Shown here: positions 1 to 8,413 of the stretch, one piece after another
Layout of the letters: every line of letters starts with the position of its first letter
How positions within the stretch are numbered: position 1 is the first letter of the stretch
Assembly: GCA_014729315.1 (NCBI GenBank)
Contig: WJKD01000676.1
Span: 1-13,074 of the forward strand
Length of the DNA: 13,074 bases
Direction: 5' to 3'
From: Promethearchaeota archaeon
Lineage (GTDB): Archaea; Asgardarchaeota; Lokiarchaeia; Sigynarchaeales; SOKP01
The notes under the pieces: model-generated
What the model saw: the letters and a program-made list of their open reading frames with translations, nothing else
What the model was told of the DNA's origin: nothing
Database searches by the model: none
Program-made: the position numbers and the translations under genes

Positions 1-1928
1 GCACTTATGTTCTTCACATATTTTTCGTGGCTTACCCTTAGCTCGTTTAATCTTTCTTTCAATCTCTTTAGTTCTTCTGGAACACTTCTTAATTTATTCG
101 TTTCCTCTTCAAGAGGTTTTAGAAGATTCCTTATTTCTTGCTTTTTCTTGATTTGAAGATTTAATTCCTCTTCTTTCTCTGGAAAAATATTCTGTATCTT
201 ATTTTTTACGATATGATAATTCTCAACATCCTTTGCTAAGCCTCTTATTTTTTCAGATAATTTATCGACTCTTTCTTTATATGTTTGTTTTTCCTTTATT
301 TGATTTACTAGCTTATTAATCTCTTTTCCGATCTCCAGTTTTCTTTCTTCGTATTCTCCTTGTTTAATTATAATTTCTTTAAGTCCCTCAATTCTTTTTT
401 CAATTTTCTCTTTTTCTTCTATTTTTTCACTCAGATCTGCGGCTTTCTTTTCGACTGGAGTAATGGTGGATTGAAGTTCTTCAATCTTATTATTAAAATA
501 GGTTTCTAACGAACCTTCTCCTATATTTTTGCATTTTTGATTTAGAATCGGGCACTTTCCACCTTTGGAATTTTCTTTATTTTCTTTGAGTTCTTCAATT
601 TTTGTTTTTAATTTCACTAATTCATTTTCGGTTTTTCGATACAAATCCTCAATTTCTTCAAAATCTTTTATTTTACTCTTTAAGATTTCAAATTTATTGA
701 GTTTTTTGCTATTCTTCTGGATTTTCTCGCTGAGTTTTTTATAATCTTCTTTGTTATTGTCCAGAATTTCTTCAGATGATTTAATTTCTGCCAATTTATT
801 TTTTAAAGAATCTAGCTTTTCAGATAATTTCTCTTTAGTTTCAAAAGCGTTTTTATACTTATTGAATTTTGTTTCCTCTTTCTTAATTTTTTCAATATCC
901 AATTCTAAATTTTCTACTAAACTTTCAACTTTTTCTTTTTTGACAATTAAATTATTAATTTTTTCTCTTAAATCACTATATTTAGTATTTAAATTTTCTA
1001 ATTCTTGCTCCTTATTTACTAAGGATAAGTATTCCTTTGAAGCGCTTTGGGTCTTTTCGCATATCTTCTTGGCGTTAGTAGATTCTTCGATATCTTTTTC
1101 AAGTTCTGTAATGGAGTTTTTTAGGTTTAATTTATCCTTGTTAATACCTTTAAATTCTAAATTCACTTTTTCTAATCTTTCTTTGAGCTTATTTATTTGC
1201 TTATATTCCTCATTCTTTTCCTTCAGCTTTTCCTCCAATATATTAAGATTTATAGTTGCTTTTTGTAGAGTTTCCTCTAAATTTTTAGATTCTTCCAATA
1301 ATTCGTCTTTCTGACTTAAAATTCCTTTGATTTCACTAATTTTTTTTTCGATTTCGAATAGTTCTACCTCAAATTTTTTAATTACTTTAAGTATATTTTT
1401 CCATACTTTTCGATATATGTCCACTTGTAATATTGGACTAAAAAACTTCTTCCTGTTTGTGGGGGTTCTCAAGAAAGGTTCTGTGTAGGTTCCTTGAGGC
1501 ACGCCTATTGATGTTCTAAAAATTGTCGATAAATCGAAGGTGTTCCTAATAGAAAATTGATCCCTTAACCATTCTATCAACGATCCACGATCGCTAATTC
1601 CCGCAAGAGGAACACCAGTTCTTGCATCGCTAACATTAATTTCGTTCGCACTTTTTCCGATTGTCCTCTCAATTACAAATATATCGTCGTTTTTACCCAG
1701 AATCCAAACCTTGATAATACCATAACTCTGATGCTCTAATTTTGATTTTCTTACATAGCTAGATTGAGTTCCTTGAAGGTAATCAAAAAGCACAAATCCA
1801 ATCATGTTTAAAACTGTTGATTTTCCCGTTCCATTCTTTCCTAATAAAATGTTGGTTCCTTCTTGAAAAGAAATTATCGTATTCTTATGAGTTGTGATAT
1901 TTTTTAACTGTATTTTTTTTATTAGTAT
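1..1928 (-). CDS. rad50: Rad50/SbcC-like ATPase (3' end outside window; inferred ATA start)
   Basis: This is the SMC-like ATPase partner of Mre11 in DNA double-strand-break processing. I read one open frame from 1931 to the left edge without a stop, about 642 residues. The N-terminus has a Walker A motif GKNGTGKS at residues 30-37. It is followed by a segment typical of the SbcC/Rad50 head (IGVPQGTYTEPFL, then an RKKFF/Y-R segment). From about residue 170 onward it is Lys/Glu/Leu-rich coiled coil. At 459-466 a CPILNQKC sequence sits where the Rad50 zinc hook belongs, with C-x6-C spacing instead of the usual C-x2-C. The ascending coil continues to the edge, so the signature, Walker B and D-loop motifs are not visible. 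There is no ATG, GTG or TTG between the in-frame TAA at 1932-1934 and the P-loop; the first in-frame ATG is residue 42, after Walker A. I place the start at ATA 1928, 6 nt after GAGGTG. It lies just downstream of the Mre11-like gene and in the same frame, separated by two TAA stops. Identification is strong; the start codon is inferred. Confidence 0.88.
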   Translation of the reverse strand, partial: MLIKKIQLKNITTHKNTIISFQEGTNILLGKNGTGKSTVLNMIGFVLFDYLQGTQSSYVRKSKLEHQSYGIIKVWILGKNDDIFVIERTIGKSANEINVSDARTGVPLAGISDRGSLIEWLRDQFSIRNTFDLSTIFRTSIGVPQGTYTEPFLRTPTNRKKFFSPILQVDIYRKVWKNILKVIKKFEVELFEIEKKISEIKGILSQKDELLEESKNLEETLQKATINLNILEEKLKEKNEEYKQINKLKERLEKVNLEFKGINKDKLNLKNSITELEKDIEESTNAKKICEKTQSASKEYLSLVNKEQELENLNTKYSDLREKINNLIVKKEKVESLVENLELDIEKIKKEETKFNKYKNAFETKEKLSEKLDSLKNKLAEIKSSEEILDNNKEDYKKLSEKIQKNSKKLNKFEILKSKIKDFEEIEDLYRKTENELVKLKTKIEELKENKENSKGGKCPILNQKCKNIGEGSLETYFNNKIEELQSTITPVEKKAADLSEKIEEKEKIEKRIEGLKEIIIKQGEYEERKLEIGKEINKLVNQIKEKQTYKERVDKLSEKIRGLAKDVENYHIVKNKIQNIFPEKEEELNLQIKKKQEIRNLLKPLEEETNKLRSVPEELKRLKERLNELRVSHEKYVKNIS

Positions 1929-1934
1929 TTTTTA

Positions 1935-1940
1935 CACCTC
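1935..1940 (-). promoter_or_regulatory. Shine-Dalgarno GAGGTG for the Rad50-like gene
   Basis: On the minus strand GAGGTG immediately follows the Mre11 stop codon and is followed by TAAAAA and then ATA (1928). It decides the start, because no conventional start codon exists in this frame before the Walker A motif. The GTG inside it is in frame but is followed directly by TAA, so it cannot be the start. Confidence 0.65.
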
Positions 1941-3494
1941 TTAAAAATCATCTTCTCCATCATCAATATAATCATCTAAATCTATTCCGAATTCGTCATC
2001 AAAAGATTCTTTTTCCTCTCCTTTTTGTTTTTCTAGAACTTCTTTTTCTTTACCCGATAAATCTTGTAATTTTACTGTTTTTGTTTTTTCATCATTGCTA
2101 GATTCAATTGATACCTCTTTTTCGATGTTTTTATATTTTGGTATGTGTATACTTGCCCAGCTTTTCAACATTTCTTTTAATTCTTCGTAATTAGGGCTTT
2201 TAGTTAATAATTCGGATTTCAATTCTGAAACTAAATCAGCAACTTCAGATGTTAATCCCCCATAGTCAGGATTAGTACGAATTAATGAAGTGAAAACATT
2301 AAGTTCAATCTCTTCGATGGTTTGGTTATCATCTTCTATTGTTATGTTATCCATTTCTGAATAGAGCTCGTTTGTATAGATCTTTACATCTAAAACCTCA
2401 AATTGTTTCTTTATTTCTTCTCGCAATTTATTAATATTTATTTCCAATCGGGAATACAGTATATTACCTTTTAGGAATATTGCTAAAATTGGAATATTTA
2501 AATCCCCATAATTAATATCTTCATTAGAATCTCTTATTTCGACATTATGTTTTTTTAATTGATTTAATACATATTTGATACTTTTTTCAAATGAACTTGA
2601 ATTGCTGATATCAATCGAGGAAATTGTTGTAAATTTTCGATTGGGAATAAGACCCGGCTCATTATCACCTAAATCACATGGAATGAGATTGATATTTTTT
2701 TGATGATCCTCTCGTCCCGTAATTTCCGCAATGATAATCCCATGTTCAAATCTTGATTCTCTAATGTCATTTATTTCGATACTTCCGGGATTAAATATCC
2801 ATGCATCTCCTTTTCTTGGATGATAATATTGACGATGATAATGTCCCAACGCTAAATAATCAATTTTCTCTTTTAATTTTTCTAAATCATTACTAATCCT
2901 TACACCTGGTTTTGTTTCGTCATAACCTTGTATACCAAAATGCATCATTAATATTCTATAAGAGAAGTCATCATCAGATAATGCTTTGTATATATAAGGG
3001 AATAGATGATTAGTATAACTCCCATAGAATGGTAATCCGTATATCTCAACACCCTTAATACGAATCTTACCCCCTCTTTTTGTCTTTGAATTAAATTCAG
3101 GAAATTCTACTTTTTTCGTAGCTTTATCGAAGTTTCCCGAAAGTAAGATTATCAAATCTAAATCTGCTAAAAAACTCATCCACGAACGCGAGGTATAAAT
3201 AGGATTATCGTGGTTACCTTCTATGCAAATGATTTGAATTTTTCTTTTTAGAATCTCAAGACATTTTTTATTAAATTTTTGTAAGATATAGAATAAATCG
3301 CTTAAAACTGAGGGTCCAATTTTTCTGTTATCGAACAAATCTCCAGAAATCATTATAAAATCCACTTGTTCCCTAATAGATAAATCTAAAATCCATTTAA
3401 AAGTATTAAAATAATCCTTATAGCGTTGTTCAAGATTATATTGCTTTTTTCCTAGATGTAAATCTGCCATATGAATAAATTTTACAGGCTCCAT
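1941..3494 (-). CDS. mre11: Mre11-type metallophosphoesterase nuclease
   Basis: This is a DNA end-processing nuclease that normally works as a dimer bound to Rad50, using two Mn ions for 3'-5' exonuclease and endonuclease activity. It has 517 residues. All metal-binding motifs are present: ADLHLG (D11, H13), SGDLFD (D52), EGNHDN (N94, H95), MMH (H185) and GHYH (H218, H220), followed by NPGSIE at about 236-240. The calcineurin-like domain fills about residues 1-260. A capping/Rad50-binding region follows, and then a charged tail. The last 25 residues include 14 Asp/Glu and end in DDGEDDF, which is not a standard Mre11 feature. The ATG at 3494 has only a weak GAGAT upstream. It begins 32 nt after the helicase gene's stop, and its own stop is 6 nt before the Shine-Dalgarno spacing of the Rad50-like gene. 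All three are probably co-transcribed. The family call is very secure from the intact catalytic residues. Confidence 0.95.
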   Translation of the reverse strand: MEPVKFIHMADLHLGKKQYNLEQRYKDYFNTFKWILDLSIREQVDFIMISGDLFDNRKIGPSVLSDLFYILQKFNKKCLEILKRKIQIICIEGNHDNPIYTSRSWMSFLADLDLIILLSGNFDKATKKVEFPEFNSKTKRGGKIRIKGVEIYGLPFYGSYTNHLFPYIYKALSDDDFSYRILMMHFGIQGYDETKPGVRISNDLEKLKEKIDYLALGHYHRQYYHPRKGDAWIFNPGSIEINDIRESRFEHGIIIAEITGREDHQKNINLIPCDLGDNEPGLIPNRKFTTISSIDISNSSSFEKSIKYVLNQLKKHNVEIRDSNEDINYGDLNIPILAIFLKGNILYSRLEININKLREEIKKQFEVLDVKIYTNELYSEMDNITIEDDNQTIEEIELNVFTSLIRTNPDYGGLTSEVADLVSELKSELLTKSPNYEELKEMLKSWASIHIPKYKNIEKEVSIESSNDEKTKTVKLQDLSGKEKEVLEKQKGEEKESFDDEFGIDLDDYIDDGEDDF

Positions 3495-3526
3495 ACCATT
3501 ACAATCTCTTTTAAAGAAACATATAA

Positions 3527-6500
3527 TTATTTTTTATATCTAAAATGAATCTTCCAATTTTTCTTAAATTTATCTGTAAATTTTAATTTTTCGTGAAAAT
3601 TACAATAAGCTAAAGCAAATCTTCTTATCTTAGCAGCCTCCTCCATTATAATTCTCTCTTTGGGAATAAAGGATAAGAATTGATCGCTACACACTAAAAT
3701 TATTTTAGATTTTGCTCTTGAGGTTAGAACATTAAACCTATTTAAATTATATATGAATTCGCTTTCTGAATTTAGTTGATCTTTATCTGAAATCCCAATA
3801 GAAGATAAAATCATATTACGATCAGAACCTTGGAATTTTTCCACGGAATAAATCGTACTTTTTAGATAACGCATTAATTCGTCGTTTTTTAATTTTGTTC
3901 TTCTATATTTAATTGAAGTAAGGTTATCAAATACTCTACGAGTTATCAGTCTACCTTGAGCGTTATGTGGTGATACCACGCCGATCTTTTCGGTCCAAAA
4001 CCCAATTTCTTCATCGGGATTTTTTATATCGCACATATCGTAAAAACCAATGATTATCTCTGAAAGTAATTTTGCTTCTAACTCGCTGATGCCAATCTCA
4101 TATTTCGCATCATGTATCAAAGAAGAGACTACTTTCGAAGGATCTAATATTTGTTTTACCCATTCTTTCTTAATATTCTTCAAATCTCCATCTAATTTCT
4201 TGTTTCTTGTAAATTTAGAAGCTCTAAGATTTTTATATAGTCCTAATTTTCTAGTGTATTCGACGATTTGTTCGTGAGACCGATAATTAATTTCTAATTG
4301 TTTAGAAGGTATGTTTAGTGAATTTACATAATAATCGAATAGACTGTTTAATATTTTTTCCAAATTTTTTGGTGGTTCTACCGGATAGACTGGAGGTAAC
4401 TGGTTAAAGTCTCCTACAATAACAACTTTAGTAAGGTCCTGATCTTTAAGATCGCTTTTTAAGAATAATTCTTGTATTTCAGAATGATTCTTTATTTCTT
4501 CTTTAGAAATGGAAGCGTTTGGAGGTTTATTAACACTAAGTTTGTATTTGTGGATGAATTGCAAACTAGACATGAAGTAATCTGCTGGTAATTGACTTGC
4601 TTCATCAACAATAATCAGATCAAATTCAAAATTGGAACCGACTCTTTCGGGCAAATGATAAAGTTGATGAGCATTCGCAAATATTATAAAATTGTCTTCT
4701 AATTGTTCTTTAAGACTTTTGGTAGGTGTCACAATTCTCGATTCATTATTCCACTTCCAAGATGTACTTTTCCTCATTAAATCATCAACATCTCTTAATC
4801 CTTTCTTTTTTTCTACTGGTTTTTTGTATTGAGATCTCACGAGTATCATTTGTAGTCCAGCAGAAACCGTGGGATTGCCTAAGTTATCCTTGCTTTCACG
4901 AATTTTATTTATAACAACTCTTATTGCAGCATATGAAAAAGAAGATATTAATATACGAATTTTTTTATCGTTCTGTAATCTTCGATGACAATACTCGTCA
5001 ACAAGAGCAGCGATGGTCTGTGATTTACCCGTCCCTGGAGGACCTTGAATTGCCGAGATCGTATAAGATAGTGCGCTATTTATAGCTTTTAATTGAGAAG
5101 GATCGGGGTGAGGAACTATTGGTGTTGATAAATTTTTTAAAAATTTTATTTTCCCTTTTTTTATATGATTGTTTAAAAGATTAGGAGCGAATAAGTATAT
5201 CGCTGGTGTATTAAAAGTCCATGAATCTGGCCAAAACAATTCAGGTTTAGAACGAATATTCCAAATAAATGCTAATCTTCCACCCAACCAAGAAGTCCCA
5301 AAATGGTTTCTTTGAAGAAGACCATTCCTTTTATTATTATCATAAAGCTTTCTAGACCAGCTATCGTAGGCGGTAGGATATAAATACCAATTATCCTGGC
5401 TTTCTTTTCCTATATATGATTGAAGAAATCTACTTGTTTTTTTCTCAGTAGTAATTATATAACCGTTAATTTTTGGATACCATATCATTTCCTTTATTGT
5501 TACTTCACATTTTCTCAAATTATTTCCGGATTTCATTCCTCTTTCTTCGTTTGGAACTAAGTAAACGCGAGATCCCTCTTCTACCTTCATATTACTGGAT
5601 AAACCCAGGAGATTAAAACCACAATATATTTTTCCATTGCTATCTTCAATAATCCTAAGGTGTTCAACCTTCGCTGCAGATAATTTTCCAATACTATATT
5701 CCGGATAAGTGGTTCTGATATATTCAGCATCTAATTCTTCCATTGCTCCTGTATATTTTGAAAATAAATACCAAACATGCGCAATTGGATGAAATTTAGA
5801 ATCAAGAAATATGCTTTTGAATTGAGCATCGCTTATGACCCTTGAATTTTCAGATACAAAATAACCTCCTTCGTTTTGAAATTTAAATCTTAATGAGTTA
5901 ATGGTTCTTACTTTGAACATCAATTGACTTTTTAGTTTTTTTTCTTTATCATTCTTCACTTTTGGATCCTGTTCGTTTAAGAAAACATGCCAGTTATTGA
6001 AATCCATATAATTAAAATGAGGGATCCAGTATTTTGTTGAAATACTCTTCCCTAGTTCTTTTTTTGAGATTTCGTGCCATGTATAAGATATTATACTTGG
6101 AAAACCAAAAATGGTTTCTACAAACTCTTGAACATTAAAAAGTTTTTTATGTTGATAAGGATGTTTAACTTCTGAGTCTGTTGGAGTAAAAAGAGAAAGA
6201 ATTGAGTCAAAAGCAATCATTGACTTACGGTCATTTACAATGTCGTTTAGCGTTCTTTCTAACATTTCTTGAAAATTGTTTAACTGGCGTTTTGACCAGT
6301 AAAAAATACTTGTAGAAGGACCAAAAAATTCTCCTTCATTAAAACCTTCAACGACCACATAATTTTCTATGATATTTGTAAGTTCTAATACATAATATAA
6401 TCTCCTTATTACTTTTTTCGCAAACTCTGCTTCAGATTCATCATCATAATTTTGATTTATTAATGCAAATTGATATAACGCAACTGTTCTTTTTCTTTTC

Positions 6501-8014
6501 GTTTTTCCGTCTTTTCTTAGTTCTCCTTTAGGAAAAATTAAAAGTTTCTTAAGTTTTGTTAGATAATTGTAAAACGAATCAACAATTTCTAGAGGAATTT
6601 CTCGAAGAAGGTAATTATTTAATTCCTTTTGTATTTCAGTAGTTTTTAGTTGTTTATAAAGTGAATTCTTCCAGATTCTCCACCAATTATCGAAAACTCC
6701 CGCAAATGGAACCTTAGAGCTCACGGAGATATATAAATAGAATGCTGCTCCATATACTCTTTGGTTAGCAGGATCCGTTTCGACTGCAAAGTTTATTGCT
6801 GCTGTAGTATATTTTGGAATGAAATAAGTTATTATATCTCCAAAATTAGGAGTTATTATTTTATCTTCTGCTAATGCTTTTGCTTTTAAGCTTAAAAGAG
6901 GTAATTCTGAATAAATAGGTTTAGGAGTATCTTTAGCTTTAATAGCATCTATCTTTTGGGCAACATCTCCAATTGTGTGTAGCCCTTCATCAATTAACTG
7001 TTGGGAAATAGAAGTTGATGTGTAAGGAATTAGCATTAACGACCAATCTTTAGGAGGTTTCTTACCATCCATGCCCAAAAGATATTTGCAATCGTCAATA
7101 TAATAGCAATATCCACAGGTTACTTGAAGGTTTAATGGAATCTTATCAATATCAAAGGGAGTTTGGTTCCATAATTCTCTAATATTATTTATAAGTTCGA
7201 TAAAAATTTGATTCGAATCGTCCCAGTGAAGCTTTATAGAAATTTTTAATATATCTTTATGTGATTGAATTTTAGATATCTCTTTATCGTTATGGTAAGG
7301 AAAAATTCCGTTGTCTTCAACTTTTATGAAAAATAGCTTATCTAAATCATACTTTCTTAAAAAATAGGTTAAGGTCCACATATAATACAAAATTTCTGTA
7401 AATTGACTCTTCCCTATTTTATTTTTCCGAATATTTTTTATATCAATTACGTTGATTGCTAATCGATCTTGAAGTTCTGAAGTAGGAATTATTCTAATCT
7501 GTCCATTTGGCAACAACTCTCTTATGTTCTCGGTATTTTTGCTCTTCCCTAAATCCCTAATAATAAATATATCCGGTCTCTGATCTGAATATTTGATGGG
7601 GATCTTATCAGGGTTTTTTAATTGAAACAAATCAAGAAAAAATTCTTCAGGATTATCGTATTTACATTCTAAAAGCGTTATACTTCTGTCGCTTCCTTTG
7701 CTTAAGTTATTATAGGTTTTTTTTAGTAAAATGGGTGTTAGGGCCATCTCAAAAACATCTTTATTTGAGTCTTCTTTAAAAACGACATTATTTAAGCTTT
7801 TAAAATGAGTGTATACTCTTTGCTCGTATTTTTTACCTAAGTCCATAAGATGCGTTGATCGGTTTACCTTTCTAGTAGGAGAGATTATATCTCTTTTCTT
7901 TTTAAACCAAATATTCTTGTTTATTCTTCCTAAATCTAAAGCTAATTGTCGCTTGCAATCTGTTTGAACAAACCTCGTTAAAACTCTTTTATCAAACGAT
8001 TTTTCTTTAGCCAT
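3527..8014 (-). CDS. Dna2-like fusion: Fe-S PD-(D/E)XK nuclease + degenerate RNase H-like region + SF1B helicase
   Basis: This large nuclease-helicase (1495 aa) probably unwinds and cuts DNA ends. The N-terminal Cas4/RecB-type nuclease shows G60..E64, D148 (RPD), D191-x-K193 and Q204 followed by Y210/Y211. Cys20 plus C300, C303 and C309 match the one-plus-three cysteine layout of the 4Fe-4S cluster in Cas4, AddB and Dna2. A hairpin-like segment follows at about 330-355. The region from about 407 resembles the RNase H/DnaQ-like domain of TM0106-type proteins, but the expected D-x-E reads A410-V-E412, so it is probably inactive. The middle (about 800-960) is probably the SF1B barrel/stalk. The helicase core has a Q-motif (DPSQLKAI), Walker A GPPGTGKS 991-998, DEAS from D1137, GDFNQLPP from G1201, NYRSH from N1243, QGSDR from Q1395 and TSRAK with R1433. 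The ATG lacks an obvious Shine-Dalgarno, as expected for the first gene of an operon with mre11 and rad50. True orthology to eukaryotic Dna2 is not established. Confidence 0.9.
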   Translation of the reverse strand: MAKEKSFDKRVLTRFVQTDCKRQLALDLGRINKNIWFKKKRDIISPTRKVNRSTHLMDLGKKYEQRVYTHFKSLNNVVFKEDSNKDVFEMALTPILLKKTYNNLSKGSDRSITLLECKYDNPEEFFLDLFQLKNPDKIPIKYSDQRPDIFIIRDLGKSKNTENIRELLPNGQIRIIPTSELQDRLAINVIDIKNIRKNKIGKSQFTEILYYMWTLTYFLRKYDLDKLFFIKVEDNGIFPYHNDKEISKIQSHKDILKISIKLHWDDSNQIFIELINNIRELWNQTPFDIDKIPLNLQVTCGYCYYIDDCKYLLGMDGKKPPKDWSLMLIPYTSTSISQQLIDEGLHTIGDVAQKIDAIKAKDTPKPIYSELPLLSLKAKALAEDKIITPNFGDIITYFIPKYTTAAINFAVETDPANQRVYGAAFYLYISVSSKVPFAGVFDNWWRIWKNSLYKQLKTTEIQKELNNYLLREIPLEIVDSFYNYLTKLKKLLIFPKGELRKDGKTKRKRTVALYQFALINQNYDDESEAEFAKKVIRRLYYVLELTNIIENYVVVEGFNEGEFFGPSTSIFYWSKRQLNNFQEMLERTLNDIVNDRKSMIAFDSILSLFTPTDSEVKHPYQHKKLFNVQEFVETIFGFPSIISYTWHEISKKELGKSISTKYWIPHFNYMDFNNWHVFLNEQDPKVKNDKEKKLKSQLMFKVRTINSLRFKFQNEGGYFVSENSRVISDAQFKSIFLDSKFHPIAHVWYLFSKYTGAMEELDAEYIRTTYPEYSIGKLSAAKVEHLRIIEDSNGKIYCGFNLLGLSSNMKVEEGSRVYLVPNEERGMKSGNNLRKCEVTIKEMIWYPKINGYIITTEKKTSRFLQSYIGKESQDNWYLYPTAYDSWSRKLYDNNKRNGLLQRNHFGTSWLGGRLAFIWNIRSKPELFWPDSWTFNTPAIYLFAPNLLNNHIKKGKIKFLKNLSTPIVPHPDPSQLKAINSALSYTISAIQGPPGTGKSQTIAALVDEYCHRRLQNDKKIRILISSFSYAAIRVVINKIRESKDNLGNPTVSAGLQMILVRSQYKKPVEKKKGLRDVDDLMRKSTSWKWNNESRIVTPTKSLKEQLEDNFIIFANAHQLYHLPERVGSNFEFDLIIVDEASQLPADYFMSSLQFIHKYKLSVNKPPNASISKEEIKNHSEIQELFLKSDLKDQDLTKVVIVGDFNQLPPVYPVEPPKNLEKILNSLFDYYVNSLNIPSKQLEINYRSHEQIVEYTRKLGLYKNLRASKFTRNKKLDGDLKNIKKEWVKQILDPSKVVSSLIHDAKYEIGISELEAKLLSEIIIGFYDMCDIKNPDEEIGFWTEKIGVVSPHNAQGRLITRRVFDNLTSIKYRRTKLKNDELMRYLKSTIYSVEKFQGSDRNMILSSIGISDKDQLNSESEFIYNLNRFNVLTSRAKSKIILVCSDQFLSFIPKERIIMEEAAKIRRFALAYCNFHEKLKFTDKFKKNWKIHFRYKK

Positions 8015-8050
8015 GAGCTATTTTCTATAGTGATAAGTAATTTTTTTAAT

Positions 8051-8071
8051 CTTAACGGATAATTAAGAAAT
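8051..8071 (-). promoter_or_regulatory. Possible promoter/operator element, CTTAA-n-TTAAG with flank
   Basis: The plus strand reads CTTAACGGATAATTAAG followed by AAAT. It is an imperfect inverted repeat 37 nt upstream of the helicase start. On the minus strand it contains ATTTCTTAATTAT, a 13-nt string also found exactly at 12823-12835 upstream of the GTPase remnant. It could be a core promoter element or a regulator site. In such AT-rich DNA, chance is a real alternative. Confidence 0.25.
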
Positions 8072-8401
8072 ATTATTAATCCATAGTCAAGTGGATTTTT
8101 TACTAATTTAAATAAACCATATAAAATATTTAAATTTCAGAGACTTAACAAGATTACTAATTTAACAAAACTATAGAAAATGGATGTGTGGCAACTTAAA
8201 TTCAGTTTTTCTTATTTTTATTTATTTTATCAACCTAAGTTCTCTCGTTGTATTATTTTTTCTAAGATAATTATTTATTAGTCTGTAATTATTCTAAATA
8301 TAATAAAAAAGTAGAGAATTTGATTATTAAATTACCTCGATTATTGATTCTGGATTCTCTGAATCACTTTAGATATACCATTTAATTAGGATTTAACAAA
8401 T

Positions 8402-8407
8402 GAGGAG
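8402..8407 (+). promoter_or_regulatory. Shine-Dalgarno GAGGAG for the cobalamin-binding gene
   Basis: GAGGAG is followed by ATTTTT and then ATA at 8414. This is the same 6-nt spacing seen before the ATA of the Rad50-like gene. No Shine-Dalgarno-like sequence sits before the only conventional in-frame candidate, TTG 8501, where the upstream bases are A/T only. Confidence 0.6.
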
Positions 8408-8413
8408 ATTTTT

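Larger units (their letters stand above)
8015..8413. other. Divergent AT-rich intergenic region
   Basis: These 399 nt separate the start of the minus-strand repair operon from the plus-strand cobalamin-sensor operon, so promoters in both directions are expected here. No convincing ORF, tRNA or hairpin was found. Several archaeal TATA-like stretches occur, for example around 8117-8135 and 8291-8305 for the plus strand, but I cannot choose among them. An element shared with the upstream region of the GTPase remnant lies at 8051-8071 and is listed separately. Confidence 0.6.

Noticed and set aside
751..1314. Plus-strand 187-codon frame rich in Ser/Phe/Leu
   Set aside because: It is the antisense of the Rad50 coiled coil, and its composition is the complement of Lys/Glu codons. 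The minus frame has clear family motifs.
1926..1943. Mre11-Rad50 fusion by stop-codon readthrough
   Set aside because: The frames are the same, but two TAA stops intervene and a Shine-Dalgarno lies between them, so separate initiation is the simpler reading.
4050..4914. Plus-strand short frames (4050-4277, 4726-4914)
   Set aside because: They are antisense to the helicase motifs of the Dna2-like gene.
8015..8413. Possible tRNA or structured RNA in the divergent region
   Set aside because: No cloverleaf, no GTTC-type loop and no stable GC stem could be found by eye.
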